From Methylococcales bacterium (lineage in GTDB: Bacteria; Pseudomonadota; Gammaproteobacteria; Methylococcales; Methylomonadaceae), in the NCBI GenBank assembly GCA_003584895.1, contig QVQF01000056.1:1-32478 (forward strand): 32,478 nucleotides of DNA. Reading direction: 5' to 3'. The notes under the pieces were generated by a model. That model was given only the letters and a program-made list of their open reading frames with translations, was not told the DNA's origin and did not search any database. The stretch's first letter is position 1, and each line of letters opens with the position of its first letter. The position numbers were made by a program, and so were the translations under genes. Positions 19,076 to 28,115 of this stretch are shown piece by piece.

Positions 19076-19112
19076 GTTTCAAAAAAAACGGCTGAGAATC
19101 ATGATTTGAAAC
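19076..19112 (-). other. Stem-loop in the pstS-pstC intergenic region
   Basis: The 202-bp gap between pstS and pstC holds an 8-bp inverted repeat, GTTTCAAA (19076-19083) and TTTGAAAC (19105-19112). A T8 run on the minus strand lies inside the loop, and a further 6-bp hairpin is at 19143-19156 (ACGATA/TATCGT). Such structures could stabilise the pstS transcript or attenuate read-through, giving more binding protein than permease. This is inference. Confidence 0.4.
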
Positions 19113-19237
19113 CCAACCGTAATTACTTGACTGCCTAGATTAACGATAACTATCGTCGAGGGGATACATCATTAATCAGACTAACATCCTTGTTAATAAC
19201 GCTTCCATTATTGTTAAAACGACTTACATAAAGCGAT

Positions 19238-20221
19238 TTACTTAAGAGTAGTCAATACTTTATCAACAACTTTAGCTGGTAATGGAATATATCCATCTTT
19301 TATTACAACTTGCTGACCAATTTTAGATAAAACCATTTTCATGAATTCATTTTCTAAAGGTGCTAAAGGTTGGTTAGGTTTTTTGTTGATATAAATGTAC
19401 AAATAACGTGTTAAAGGATAACTGCCATTAATAGCATTTTCTGGTGTAGCTTCAACAAACGCTTGACCTTCTTTTTTAGCTAAAGGAACCATTCTTACAC
19501 CTGATGTGGTGTAGCCCATACCTGAATAACCGATACCGTTAGCTGAAGAAGTAACTGATTGAACAACAGAAGCAGAACCTGGTTGTTCGTTTACGTTACT
19601 TTTAAAGTCACCTTTACATAAAGCGTGTTCTTTAAAATAGCCGTAAGTACCTGATACTGAATTACGTCCGTATAACTGGATGCTTTTAGAAGCCCATGCT
19701 GCTACACCTGCATCACCCCAGTTATCAATGTCTGCAGCATGACCACATTTACGAGTAGACGAAAAAATAGCGTCAACTTGTGGAAGACTCAAACCTTTAA
19801 CGGGGTTATCTTTATTAACCATAACAGCCAAGGCATCAATCGCAACTGGAACAGCGGTTGGTTTGTAACCATATTTATCTTCGAAAGCGACTAATTCGTC
19901 ATCTTTCATTTCACGGCTCATAGGACCTATGTTTGAAGTACCTTCTGTTAAGGCTGGTGGCGCAGTTGAAGAACCTGCTGCTTGAATTTGAATATTAACG
20001 TTAGGGTATTCACGGTTAAACTCTTCAGCCCATAACGTCATTAAATTTGCTAATGTATCAGAACCAACACTCGACAAATTACCAGAAATTCCATTTACTT
20101 TTTGATACGCAGGTACACCAGCATCAACGGTTTGTACTGCTGTTGCCGTAACACTGAACATTGCTGATGTAGCAAAACCCATTGCTGCAATCAACGATTT
20201 AGTTTTAAAAGATATTTTCAT
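19238..20221 (-). CDS. pstS: Periplasmic phosphate-binding protein PstS
   Basis: The 327-residue protein has a signal peptide cleaved near ATA-VQ (residue 28). The mature part has the PstS phosphate-loop features: [31 protein letters not shown], and [17 protein letters not shown] with the Ser/Gly phosphate contacts. It delivers phosphate to PstCAB. It is the first gene of the operon and has its own Pho-box promoter. The gap to pstC with hairpins suits higher expression of this component. Confidence 0.96.
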   Translation of the reverse strand: MKISFKTKSLIAAMGFATSAMFSVTATAVQTVDAGVPAYQKVNGISGNLSSVGSDTLANLMTLWAEEFNREYPNVNIQIQAAGSSTAPPALTEGTSNIGPMSREMKDDELVAFEDKYGYKPTAVPVAIDALAVMVNKDNPVKGLSLPQVDAIFSSTRKCGHAADIDNWGDAGVAAWASKSIQLYGRNSVSGTYGYFKEHALCKGDFKSNVNEQPGSASVVQSVTSSANGIGYSGMGYTTSGVRMVPLAKKEGQAFVEATPENAINGSYPLTRYLYIYINKKPNQPLAPLENEFMKMVLSKIGQQVVIKDGYIPLPAKVVDKVLTTLK

Positions 20222-20274
20222 TATGAAATCTCATGTTGGTTGTTGTGAAGCTATTATGCAATCCTAAGATTACA

Positions 20275-20308
20275 AGAATATGGATGTTATATGACAAAAC
20301 CATGACAT
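20275..20308 (-). promoter_or_regulatory. Pho box and -10 of the pstS promoter
   Basis: On the minus strand ATGTCAT-GGTT-TTGTCAT (20308 to 20291) is two direct 7-bp repeats with an 11-bp period. It matches the PhoB consensus CTGTCAT-N4-CTGTCAT at 12 of 14 positions. Exactly 10 bp downstream is TATTCT (20280-20275), where a PhoB-dependent -10 is expected. The start would be near 20267, about 45 nt before the pstS ATG. Confidence 0.85.
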
Positions 20309-20352
20309 TACTATTTTATTTTAATAGCTAGACTCTGATGACACAGTCAAAA

Positions 20353-20871
20353 TCAAATTTCTTCATCTAATAAAGATTTTGCGTAAGTTATAGATAACAA
20401 TTGCGCGCAGCCAGGCTCTAAGGTTGACCAATCCTCAGGCATCTTCAAACGCACTAGCGATGAAGTTGGCAATAATTTATTGGTTTCTGGCAAACGTGAA
20501 GCGCCCACCAAATAAATCAATAAATCTTCCAAATCAGGATTGTGCCCCACCAGCAAAACTCTAGCAGCGTTAATTGGACACTCTGCTAATACTGATTTTA
20601 TAGCCTCAAGTCCGGATTGATACATGCGCTTATCTTGCATAATATCTAAACCTTCTACCGCCAAAGCTTTATGGGCAATATTTGCAGTAGAAATTGCTCT
20701 TTTTGCGGGGGAACTTACTAGATAATCAGGCAATATATGCTGTTGTTGCATCCACTCGCCCATGCGTTGCACTGCAGTTTTGCCGCGTTTTTTTAATGGC
20801 CGGTCAAAATCATCAACTGCAAGATCGCGGTCAGATTTTCCATGCCTTAGTAAGCATAATTCTTTACTCAT
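20353..20871 (-). CDS. SixA-like phosphohistidine phosphatase
   Basis: The 172-residue histidine-phosphatase-superfamily protein has the RHG catalytic motif (LLRHGKSDRD, residues 9-11) and the second catalytic His in VGHNPDLEDLL (about H110). Its small size matches SixA, which removes phosphate from histidine phosphotransfer domains. A GTG start three codons upstream is possible; the ATG at 20871 has GGTG at proper spacing. It sits immediately upstream of pstS and divergently from the CHAD gene. SixA-like and CHAD proteins are often neighbours, so polyphosphate or phosphate signalling is a reasonable context. Confidence 0.88.
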   Translation of the reverse strand: MSKELCLLRHGKSDRDLAVDDFDRPLKKRGKTAVQRMGEWMQQQHILPDYLVSSPAKRAISTANIAHKALAVEGLDIMQDKRMYQSGLEAIKSVLAECPINAARVLLVGHNPDLEDLLIYLVGASRLPETNKLLPTSSLVRLKMPEDWSTLEPGCAQLLSITYAKSLLDEEI

Positions 20872-21026
20872 ATTAAACACCGATATATTTAAAAAGCTGC
20901 CAAGATTAAAACTAGTCTACGATAGTCTTTGATTGTTACACTGTCATTAAATATTAATACGAGCTTGTTATTATTACAAAATGAATCGTTTATCCAATTC
21001 CTATCACACCATCAAGCGTCTTTAAT

Positions 21027-22544
21027 ATGTCACTACCATTTAACTTTATAACCAGTTTAAGCGCCAATAAATTTATTGCTAAGCTAAGCGACAAAGCGAC
21101 TGTGCAATTGGTTTCTAAGCAATATTCGTTAAAAACATATTACGACAGCTTTGATTGGCGACTTTACGCAAAAGGTATTAGTTGTGAATTTAATCGATCA
21201 AAATCAAGCTCAAGCCTTATATTAAGAACCCTAAGCGATGATTCAATGATTGCTAGCGTTGATCTTAATGAAGTACCTAGTTTCAGCCATCAACTACCAT
21301 CAGAAGAAATCCGACAACTTATTGAGCCCTTATTAGAGTGTCGTGCCTTACTCGCCGTATGCAATCTGGATTATGAAACTTATAATCTCAACATTCTCAA
21401 TAACGATGAAAAAATAATCCTCCGACTCATCATAGAGGAGCACGATCTTTTTGATAACCGCGTTATCCTACTGCCCATTAAAGGTTACGATAAAGCAACT
21501 GAACATACCATAGAACTACTCACTAAAGATTTTGGCTTAATTCCTACGCATAAACCGCTACTATTAACCGCGTTACACATGCAAGGTCGAAAACCCAATG
21601 ACTATAGCTCAAAATTAAATGTCAACCTAGACCCTGATATGCGCGCAGATATAGCTACTAAATATATCTACAGCCATTTACTTAAAGCTATTAAAGATAA
21701 TGAACAGGGCACCATTGCTAATACTGATAGTGAATTTCTACATGATTTTAGAGTGGCTGTACGCAGAACGCGTGCAGGACTAAATCAACTTAAAAATCTA
21801 TTACCTGAAAACACCAGCCAATACTACACTGATTTCTTTTCCTGGTTAGGGCAAGTCACTGGCCCGACTCGAGATTTAGATGTTTATCTGCTCAATTTCA
21901 CAGATTATAAAAACAGTCTTCCAGAATCAATGCGTGATGATCTGCATCCACTTTATGACTTTTTATTGTCTAAACAAAACAACGCTCAAAAAGAGCTGGC
22001 TACAAAGTTACGTTCAAATAGATATTTAACCACTATCTCTGAATGGGAGCAGTATCTTAAAGCCCAAGCACCACTGACCCCAGTTGAGCCCAATGCCAAG
22101 CTGAGCATTAAGCAACTGGCTGATCGACGAATTTGGAAAAATTACAAAAGGGTATTACAAGAAGGTGATGCTATCAACGAGCAATCACCTGCTGAAGCTT
22201 TACATGACCTAAGAAAATCATGTAAAAAGTTACGTTATTTAATGGAATTCTTCCAAAACCTTTATCCTGAGCAGCAAATAAAAGTCTTCATTAAAAATCT
22301 CAAAGGCTTACAAGAAGTCCTTGGCGACTTTCAAGACTATGCCATTCAGGAACTGACACTAAAGCAGTTCGGAGAAGAAATGTTAGCTAATCAGGTCCCA
22401 GCCAATACGCTACTGGCCATGGGTGTGCTCATTCAAAATCTAGATACCCTTAGAACTAAGTCGCGTGATGACTTTTCTGCTAAATTTATACATTTCAAAC
22501 ACGAAGATAATCAAGACGCACTTCAATCTTTATTAAAAGACTAA
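21027..22544 (+). CDS. CYTH-like plus CHAD domain protein (polyphosphate-associated)
   Basis: The N-terminal part (about 25-185) resembles a degenerate CYTH/triphosphate-tunnel domain (YYDSFDWRLYAKGISCEF, LILRTL, spaced Glu/Arg). The C-terminal part (about 205-490) is a CHAD domain with its basic helices: HDFRVAVRRTRA (239-250), GPTRDLDVYL (279-288), HDLRKSCKKLRYLMEF (393-408) and LKGLQEVLGDFQD (425-437). CHAD domains bind polyphosphate through such conserved His/Arg/Lys. The CYTH part lacks a clear ExExK motif, so catalysis is doubtful. It lies divergent to sixA beside the pst operon. It is probably a cytosolic polyphosphate-binding protein. Confidence 0.88.
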   Translation: MSLPFNFITSLSANKFIAKLSDKATVQLVSKQYSLKTYYDSFDWRLYAKGISCEFNRSKSSSSLILRTLSDDSMIASVDLNEVPSFSHQLPSEEIRQLIEPLLECRALLAVCNLDYETYNLNILNNDEKIILRLIIEEHDLFDNRVILLPIKGYDKATEHTIELLTKDFGLIPTHKPLLLTALHMQGRKPNDYSSKLNVNLDPDMRADIATKYIYSHLLKAIKDNEQGTIANTDSEFLHDFRVAVRRTRAGLNQLKNLLPENTSQYYTDFFSWLGQVTGPTRDLDVYLLNFTDYKNSLPESMRDDLHPLYDFLLSKQNNAQKELATKLRSNRYLTTISEWEQYLKAQAPLTPVEPNAKLSIKQLADRRIWKNYKRVLQEGDAINEQSPAEALHDLRKSCKKLRYLMEFFQNLYPEQQIKVFIKNLKGLQEVLGDFQDYAIQELTLKQFGEEMLANQVPANTLLAMGVLIQNLDTLRTKSRDDFSAKFIHFKHEDNQDALQSLLKD

Positions 22545-22605
22545 CCTCATAGTGCTGACTGGTTTACTCATTCAGCTATTGTCATCTCAATTTTCGATAT
22601 GGGCA

Positions 22606-22624
22606 GCCATTATCTAATAATGGC
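22606..22624. other. Perfect 7-bp hairpin between CHAD and M14 genes
   Basis: GCCATTA and TAATGGC pair around TCTAA, within the 130-bp gap. There is no T-run after it on the plus strand, so it is not a standard terminator. It may stabilise an RNA end or only be chance. Confidence 0.35.
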
Positions 22625-22674
22625 ACTGTAGAGCGCGTATCAGAATTAGACTACCGTTAAAATGACTTGTTTTT

Positions 22675-23691
22675 ATGGCTATAATTAATTTTCCTGAACT
22701 AGAGCAACTGCAGCGTGTCATTGAGAAATTAGGTGACCGTGCCCATATCGAAATCATTGAACGAATTGCTTTTAAAGGCCACGAATTTCCTATTCATTGC
22801 ATCACCTTGGGGTCTAATCGACCTGACGTGCCAGTCTTAGCCTTTTTTGGCGGCGTACATGGCTTAGAAAAAATAGGCTCTCAAGTTATCTTGTCCTATT
22901 TAGAAACAATCAGCCATTTACTAGACTGGGATCAGGAATTCTTAGCACGACTGGAAAAATCTCGACTTATTTTTATACCGATCGTTAATCCAGTGGGCGT
23001 ATACATGGGAACCCGTTGCAATGGTAATGGTGTTGATCTCATGCGTAATGCGCCTATAGAAGGCGAAGGCGTTACTCGCATCTTTAGTGGCCAGTGTATT
23101 TCGCCTCATCTACCTTGGTATCGAGGCAATCCACTTAATATGGAAAAAGAAGCCCTAGCAGTATGTCGCGTAGTTGAGCAACAGCTTTTTAATGCGCCCT
23201 TGTCCATTGCTTTTGACTTACATTCAGGTTTTGGACTTAATGATCGCTTATGGTTTCCTTACGCATCTTCTAAAACCCCCTTCGCCTTTCTTGCGGAAAT
23301 TTATGCTTTAAAAGTTCAACTTGATCGTTGCTATCAACATCATATTTATAAAATCGAACCCACTTCTCAAGAATATATGATCAATGGTGATTTGTGGGAT
23401 TATTTATTTGATGAATTTAAATTACAAAACAATGAAGAACGTGTATTTTTACCGCTAACCCTAGAAATGGGTTCATGGCTGTGGCTACGTAAAAGTCCTC
23501 TACATTTATTTTCAAGACACGGCTTGTTTCACCCGCTATTACCACATCGGCAGCAACGAATATTTAGGCGCCACTTCGCGTTATTTGATTTCTTACATCG
23601 CAGCCTTTTATATCCTGAAAAATGGACACCGCTTACGCCAGAAAAAAAACAGACTTTTTATCAAAAAGCGCTGGAACTTTGGTATGAATAA
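22675..23691 (+). CDS. M14 family zinc carboxypeptidase, cytosolic
   Basis: The 338-residue protein carries the M14 metal site HxxE (H62 and E65 in GGVHGLEKIG) and the third ligand His183 in FDLHSGFG. Substrate-binding Arg124-Asn125 are in NGNGVDLMRN, and the catalytic Glu is E264 in LTLEMGSW. All residues needed for activity are present. There is no signal peptide, so it acts in the cytoplasm, unlike secreted digestive M14 enzymes; it could trim peptides or peptidoglycan fragments. Its end overlaps the start of an alpha/beta hydrolase gene by 8 bp, so the pair is co-translated. Substrate unknown. Confidence 0.85.
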   Translation: MAIINFPELEQLQRVIEKLGDRAHIEIIERIAFKGHEFPIHCITLGSNRPDVPVLAFFGGVHGLEKIGSQVILSYLETISHLLDWDQEFLARLEKSRLIFIPIVNPVGVYMGTRCNGNGVDLMRNAPIEGEGVTRIFSGQCISPHLPWYRGNPLNMEKEALAVCRVVEQQLFNAPLSIAFDLHSGFGLNDRLWFPYASSKTPFAFLAEIYALKVQLDRCYQHHIYKIEPTSQEYMINGDLWDYLFDEFKLQNNEERVFLPLTLEMGSWLWLRKSPLHLFSRHGLFHPLLPHRQQRIFRRHFALFDFLHRSLLYPEKWTPLTPEKKQTFYQKALELWYE

Positions 23692-24448
23692 CGCAACAGA
23701 AAAACACTGGATACTGCTCAGAGGTCTTGCTAGAGAATCTAAGCACTGGGGTGCTTTTATTCCAAAGCTGCAGGCAATGTTTCCTGATGCGAAAATCACT
23801 TTATTAGATTTACCAGGTACCGGCTGCCTTTATCAAGAAACCAGCCCAAATACCATTGCACAAATTACACATCAGGTTCGTGCTCAGGCTCTTGCTAAAG
23901 GTTGCTTACAACAACCCGTTAATTTACTAGCACTATCACTAGGCGCCATGGTGGCTTGGGAATGGATGCAAAACTACCCAGAAGATATAGCTACGGCTAC
24001 ACTCATAAACACCAGCTTTGCCAGTTTAAGTCCTTTTTATCAGCGACTGCGCTGGCAAAGTTATCATCGCTTTATTAATCTGGTGCTTACAAGCAATGTA
24101 AGACAACGAGAAGAGAAAATATTACAGTTAACCAGTAATAATTCCGATGCCAATAGCTCCGTTATATTGGATTGGGAAAAAATTCAGTCTGAACAGCCGA
24201 TTAGCTTTAAAAATAGTCTTCAGCAAATTCTCGCCGCAGCCAGCTACAAACCTAGCGATAAAAAAACGTCCCACCCTGTTTTATTACTTAATAGCCTACA
24301 AGATCGACTGGTATCGCCGCGTTGTTCAATGGCAATACAGCAACAGTGGCAACTAGAACTCCGCAGCCATGCTAGTGCAGGGCATGATTTAACCCTTGAT
24401 GCTGGCGATTGGGTGGCTATACAGCTGATGGATTGGCTAAGTAAATGA
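23684..24448 (+). CDS. Alpha/beta hydrolase
   Basis: The 254-residue protein has the fold pattern WILLRGLARESKHWGAF at the start, the nucleophile elbow ALSLG (S85), an acid in NSLQDRLV (D207) and the His of AGHDL (H234), so the catalytic triad is complete. The first elbow residue is Ala rather than Gly. The longer upstream ORF start (23585) runs through the M14 gene; the ATG at 23684, overlapping the M14 stop by 8 bp, fits coupled translation. It is an esterase or a related enzyme; the substrate cannot be read from the sequence. Confidence 0.85.
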   Translation: MNNATEKHWILLRGLARESKHWGAFIPKLQAMFPDAKITLLDLPGTGCLYQETSPNTIAQITHQVRAQALAKGCLQQPVNLLALSLGAMVAWEWMQNYPEDIATATLINTSFASLSPFYQRLRWQSYHRFINLVLTSNVRQREEKILQLTSNNSDANSSVILDWEKIQSEQPISFKNSLQQILAAASYKPSDKKTSHPVLLLNSLQDRLVSPRCSMAIQQQWQLELRSHASAGHDLTLDAGDWVAIQLMDWLSK

Positions 24449-24492
24449 GGACAAAGATAATCGCTCTCAATAGTAAATAATAACTACCGTGC

Positions 24493-25596
24493 TTAGGAAG
24501 ACTCTATTGATGATAATGGCTTACTAATTAGCTCTACCCAATCCCTCCAAATAGAAATAAGCACTGCCATCAGTGCTGGGCCCAAAAATAAGCCTAGTAA
24601 ACCCAAACACTCCATGCCACCAAAGATACCTAGCAAAGTCCAAATAAACGGTAATTGCACCGCTTTACCAATTAAAACCGGTCGTACGTAATTATCAGCA
24701 ATGAGCGTAAGTATCATACCGTAAACAAATAAACCACTACCTAACAAGGCTTCACCGTTAACTAATAACACCAACGCACAACTAGTAAAAATTAATTTTG
24801 CTGCGTAAGGAATCATGGCAAAAATCCCTGTTATTGCTCCTAGCATGGCAGGATGACTTAAACCTACCAATGCATAAGCCCCCCCCAACAATAAGCCCTT
24901 AGCTAAGCCTATAAGTAATAAGCCATTCACTGTAGATCGCAAAGTCGCTGTAGCATGCTGGATATAGCGTAAGCTTTGCGCTCCGAATATATGTTGATGA
25001 CTACTTATAGTCTTTTGAGCTAAGTAGTTGCCATACTGATAAACACTAAACAAAGCTACCAGTAGAATAAAAAAACCGAAAAAATAATGCAGTAGATGGC
25101 CAGCAATATGTTGGCTATAAGTACCGGCATTACTGGTGCTTAACCATTGTAAAATGTCATGATGGACTGTAGAACTACTTAGTAAAGTAATCCAGCTTTG
25201 TTGTAGCCATAAGCCGATAACAGGCAGTGAAGTCAACCAAACTGGGGGTGGAATGTTGATGCTTTTCACATCAGTGAGTAATTGAGACAGTGTTTGTGCC
25301 TCCTGAGCTAAGCGCAATAAACCATAACTCAGTGGTGCTAAAATCATCATGGCTATTAACAAAGTTAATAGCCATGCCGCCCAGTTTAATTTTCCTTGTT
25401 CAGCATTACCTTTTAATAGTCGTTGATAAAGAGGCCAAGTACAAATACCTATTACCACCGACCAAGCTAAATAGCTTAAGTAACTATGCAAAACCCAAGC
25501 ACCTAAACTTAATAAAATAAAAGCACCGATGAATCTAGCGCGAGTTTGCAAGGTAGGGAACATAGTATTTAAATTAAAATTTTGTGAGACAAGCAT
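24493..25596 (-). CDS. AI-2E/PerM family membrane transporter
   Basis: The 367-residue protein has about seven to eight membrane segments. The C-terminal pattern of the AI-2E transporter (PerM/TqsA) family is seen: PYAAKLIFTSCALVLLV, then DNYVRPVLIG and GGMECLGLLGLFLGPALMA. Members export or leak small molecules, ions or autoinducer-2; the substrate here is unknown. The start lies 13 nt after the phoH stop on the same strand, so both are probably one transcript. An internal ATG at 25563 is a less likely start. Confidence 0.85.
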   Translation of the reverse strand: MLVSQNFNLNTMFPTLQTRARFIGAFILLSLGAWVLHSYLSYLAWSVVIGICTWPLYQRLLKGNAEQGKLNWAAWLLTLLIAMMILAPLSYGLLRLAQEAQTLSQLLTDVKSINIPPPVWLTSLPVIGLWLQQSWITLLSSSTVHHDILQWLSTSNAGTYSQHIAGHLLHYFFGFFILLVALFSVYQYGNYLAQKTISSHQHIFGAQSLRYIQHATATLRSTVNGLLLIGLAKGLLLGGAYALVGLSHPAMLGAITGIFAMIPYAAKLIFTSCALVLLVNGEALLGSGLFVYGMILTLIADNYVRPVLIGKAVQLPFIWTLLGIFGGMECLGLLGLFLGPALMAVLISIWRDWVELISKPLSSIESS

Positions 25597-25609
25597 TGAC
25601 TAAGTAAGC

Positions 25610-26371
25610 TCATTGATTAGCATAAGCCCTAAGCACTTCTTTAACTATGCCTGAGCGTACGACATCATCAATACCAAACTCTACCACACTGACTTTTTTG
25701 GTATGTTTGAGTCGATTTACTGCATCAGCAAGTCCAGATTGCATGGCAATATCTTTCTGCTCTATATCGCCATCGATAATGACTTTACAGTTTTCACCTA
25801 TGCGCGTTAAAAAAAGCTTCATCTGAGTTGGTGTGGTATTTTGTGCCTCATCTAATATAGCCCAACAGTTTTTAAAGGTTTGGCCACGCATAAAGGCTAA
25901 GGGTGTGGCACAGATACGTTTGTGCTTTATGAGGTAATCAACTTGTGAGCGCCCTAGACGGTCATTAAAAATTTGTCTAAAAGGTTCAATATAAGGGGCG
26001 TATTTGTCTTCGAGTTCACCGGGGATAAAACCAAACTTTTCACCTGCCTCAACACCAGGCCGAGTTAGAAATATACGTTCAATCTTTTTTTCTCTTAATA
26101 GATCTGCGGCAAGGCCAGCGACCACATAACTTTTTCCAGTGCCTGCTGGCCCTATGCCGAAGGTAATGATGTTTTCCATAATAGCGTTCATATAAACGCC
26201 TTGTGCTTTGGTCAACGGAACTATAGGTTCATAGACTCTTCTTTCTGTTCTAAAATCAACAAGGTCAAGTAACTCAAACTCTTCAGACGCGCTGTTATTT
26301 GTAATATTGCGGCGACTTCTACGATTAAACACTTCTTTTTCGTAACTTTTAATGGCATTTTTTCTTGGCAT
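25610..26371 (-). CDS. phoH: PhoH-family ATPase
   Basis: The 253-residue cytosolic P-loop ATPase of the E. coli PhoH type has Walker A GPAGTGKS (74-81), LTRPGVEAGEKFGFIPG (102-118) and Walker B ILDEAQN (172-178). Further motifs are MKLFLTRIGENCKVIIDGD, with the sensor region, and a C-terminal FGIDDVVRS. Length matches single-domain PhoH, without PIN or KH domain. A TTG two codons upstream is possible, but AGGAG is placed correctly for the ATG at 26371. phoH is phosphate-starvation-inducible in E. coli. I see no full Pho box in the 90 bp upstream, only CTGTCTG as a half-site. Confidence 0.92.
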   Translation of the reverse strand: MPRKNAIKSYEKEVFNRRSRRNITNNSASEEFELLDLVDFRTERRVYEPIVPLTKAQGVYMNAIMENIITFGIGPAGTGKSYVVAGLAADLLREKKIERIFLTRPGVEAGEKFGFIPGELEDKYAPYIEPFRQIFNDRLGRSQVDYLIKHKRICATPLAFMRGQTFKNCWAILDEAQNTTPTQMKLFLTRIGENCKVIIDGDIEQKDIAMQSGLADAVNRLKHTKKVSVVEFGIDDVVRSGIVKEVLRAYANQ

Positions 26372-26460
26372 TGACAAGTCTCCTAGTTATTAATTTAAGA
26401 ATCAGACAGAATTTTTTACCTATAATTTACTTTTAAGAGGGATTTTTAAATTTGAGCGGG

Positions 26461-27501
26461 TTAAAGCTTAATATGCTCAACGTTGACAGTATTCCAAATG
26501 GACTCAATAAAATCTGCATCCATTTTAGGCATATCATCTAATATCCATTGCACTAATACTTTGGCAATATTTGGATAACTAATTTGTATAGCCTTATCAT
26601 CCTGTAACCAATGTTTAATAACAGCGGCATCCAGATCATTCATGGTGTGACCATAGCCCAATTGCTTTAAGGCCGCAGCATTAGAAATTTGCTCCATTTG
26701 TGCATGTAATGGTTTAGCGAGAATTTTTTTACCTAGTTGCAAGGCTTCACTAGCCAGCTCAAAACCCGCATTGCTGATAATGCCGGCGCAATCATATAAA
26801 TCTTTTTGAAAGGCATCACGAGAAAGAGGGTTAACCACTATGTGCGCAAAAGTAGATTCGACCACCACAGGCGCATAAACATGAAAACTAAAATCGGTAA
26901 AGGGAGCTAATAACGCTACAACTTCGTTCTGATCTTCAAAAGGCAGATAAACAATGATTTTATTTCTAATGATACTTTTAGGCGTTTCAGGCGTATCAAT
27001 TACAGGCGGCAAAATAGGCTGACCAAAGTGATGCCAATGTAAACCTACGCCAGTATGAGCAGGCGCAAAATATTTCATGACCTGATTAGCAATAGGGTCA
27101 GAACCTGCTCTTGGAATATCATGATTAAACGCATATTGATGACCGATACCTAACACCGCTCTTTTTTGTTTTCTACCAGCCCAGGAAGTAACCGGTTCAA
27201 AATCACTGATGACTAAATCATAGCCACTTAAATCTAATGATTTAATATCACTCAATAAGGTACGCGGCTTCGCTTCTAAGGCAGTTTTTAAGTAATTCAC
27301 CTGACCTTTATGAGTATTAAAGGTTAAGCCTGTACGTACTTGATAATCTTTAAATATCGCCATATCAAAATACTGCTCTGCGGGGCGCCCCGTAAATTGA
27401 AAGTCAACATCAATACCTGCCGCATACAGTTCTTTAGCCATCACTCTAGCACGGGTGATATGACCGTTACCGGTTCCTTGTACGCCATAAAAAATCTTCA
27501 T
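26461..27501 (-). CDS. MJ1255/VC2487-family glycosyltransferase (GT28-like)
   Basis: The 346-residue protein begins YGVQGTGNGHITRARVMA, the glycine-rich acceptor-side loop of MurG/GT28-like GT-B enzymes. It has the donor-site segment ISNAGFELASEAL (242-254) followed by LAKPLHAQMEQ. These match the MJ1255 family of putative glycosyltransferases. GT28 also contains diacylglycerol galactosyl/glucosyltransferases, which fits a lipid acceptor but does not prove it. There is no membrane segment. Its ATG overlaps the stop of the PAP2 gene by 4 bp, so the two act as one unit, downstream of a Pho-box promoter. Confidence 0.85.
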   Translation of the reverse strand: MKIFYGVQGTGNGHITRARVMAKELYAAGIDVDFQFTGRPAEQYFDMAIFKDYQVRTGLTFNTHKGQVNYLKTALEAKPRTLLSDIKSLDLSGYDLVISDFEPVTSWAGRKQKRAVLGIGHQYAFNHDIPRAGSDPIANQVMKYFAPAHTGVGLHWHHFGQPILPPVIDTPETPKSIIRNKIIVYLPFEDQNEVVALLAPFTDFSFHVYAPVVVESTFAHIVVNPLSRDAFQKDLYDCAGIISNAGFELASEALQLGKKILAKPLHAQMEQISNAAALKQLGYGHTMNDLDAAVIKHWLQDDKAIQISYPNIAKVLVQWILDDMPKMDADFIESIWNTVNVEHIKL

Positions 27502-28016
27502 ATTTGTCCTAAACTAAAAATTGCAATGCTGATGCCTAACAAAGAACCGGCCAAAATATCTGTAGGGAAATGCACACCCAATACCACTCGCGAGCAACCC
27601 ACGAAAAATGCCCAAACATAAAGCAGCATCATTAAGGGAGGGAAGTAATAACTGAGTAAGGTTGCCATCATAAAGGCAGCCGAGGTGTGCCCAGATGGAA
27701 AGCTGAATTGATCAGAGGGAATAATAACACTATGGAAGTTTTCTAAGGCAGCCTGAGGACGATTGCGCTTTAAACCTTTTTTAAGTATCAAGTACACTGG
27801 CCGCTCTATTAGAAAAGCCAATAAAATAGCTTGTAAGCAACCACTACTAGGACCTTCATAGGCATACAAAATGGCTGCAATTAAGACATAGAAGAGTCCG
27901 TCACCCGTTTTTGATAGGTAGCGACAAAACTCTATTAGAGCGCTGTGTACACGCCTATTAAATACCCAAGTAAAGATAAAAACATCATATTTATGAATGG
28001 ATGCGAACAGTTTCAC
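27498..28016 (-). CDS. PAP2-family membrane phosphatase
   Basis: The 172-residue integral membrane protein has the three PAP2 phosphatase motifs: KKGLKRNRP (79-87), PSGH (107-110) and SRVVLGVHFPTD (142-153), with Arg86, His110, Arg143 and His149 intact. Such enzymes remove phosphate from phosphatidic acid, phosphatidylglycerophosphate or undecaprenyl diphosphate at the membrane. The start is GTG with AGGAG six nt upstream. A leader of about 92 nt follows the Pho-box promoter. It is coupled by ATGA to the glycosyltransferase gene, suggesting that its dephosphorylated lipid product is the next enzyme's acceptor. Confidence 0.9.
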   Translation of the reverse strand: MKLFASIHKYDVFIFTWVFNRRVHSALIEFCRYLSKTGDGLFYVLIAAILYAYEGPSSGCLQAILLAFLIERPVYLILKKGLKRNRPQAALENFHSVIIPSDQFSFPSGHTSAAFMMATLLSYYFPPLMMLLYVWAFFVGCSRVVLGVHFPTDILAGSLLGISIAIFSLGQI

Positions 28017-28115
28017 AGCTTACTCCTAGACTAATTAGGGCGCTGCAATGACGGCGATTAGCGCTTTATATAACTAGCGTTTCCCACAGTCCTTCTACAG
28101 CTCTTTCATAGTAAA

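Noticed and set aside
20951-20968. Pho-like site CTGTCAT-TAAA-TATTAAT before the CHAD gene
   Set aside because: Only the first half-site is good (10/14 overall), so phosphate control of the CHAD gene is not supported by sequence alone.
26378-26460. Pho box for phoH
   Set aside because: Only an isolated CTGTCTG-like half-site; no second repeat at 11 bp.
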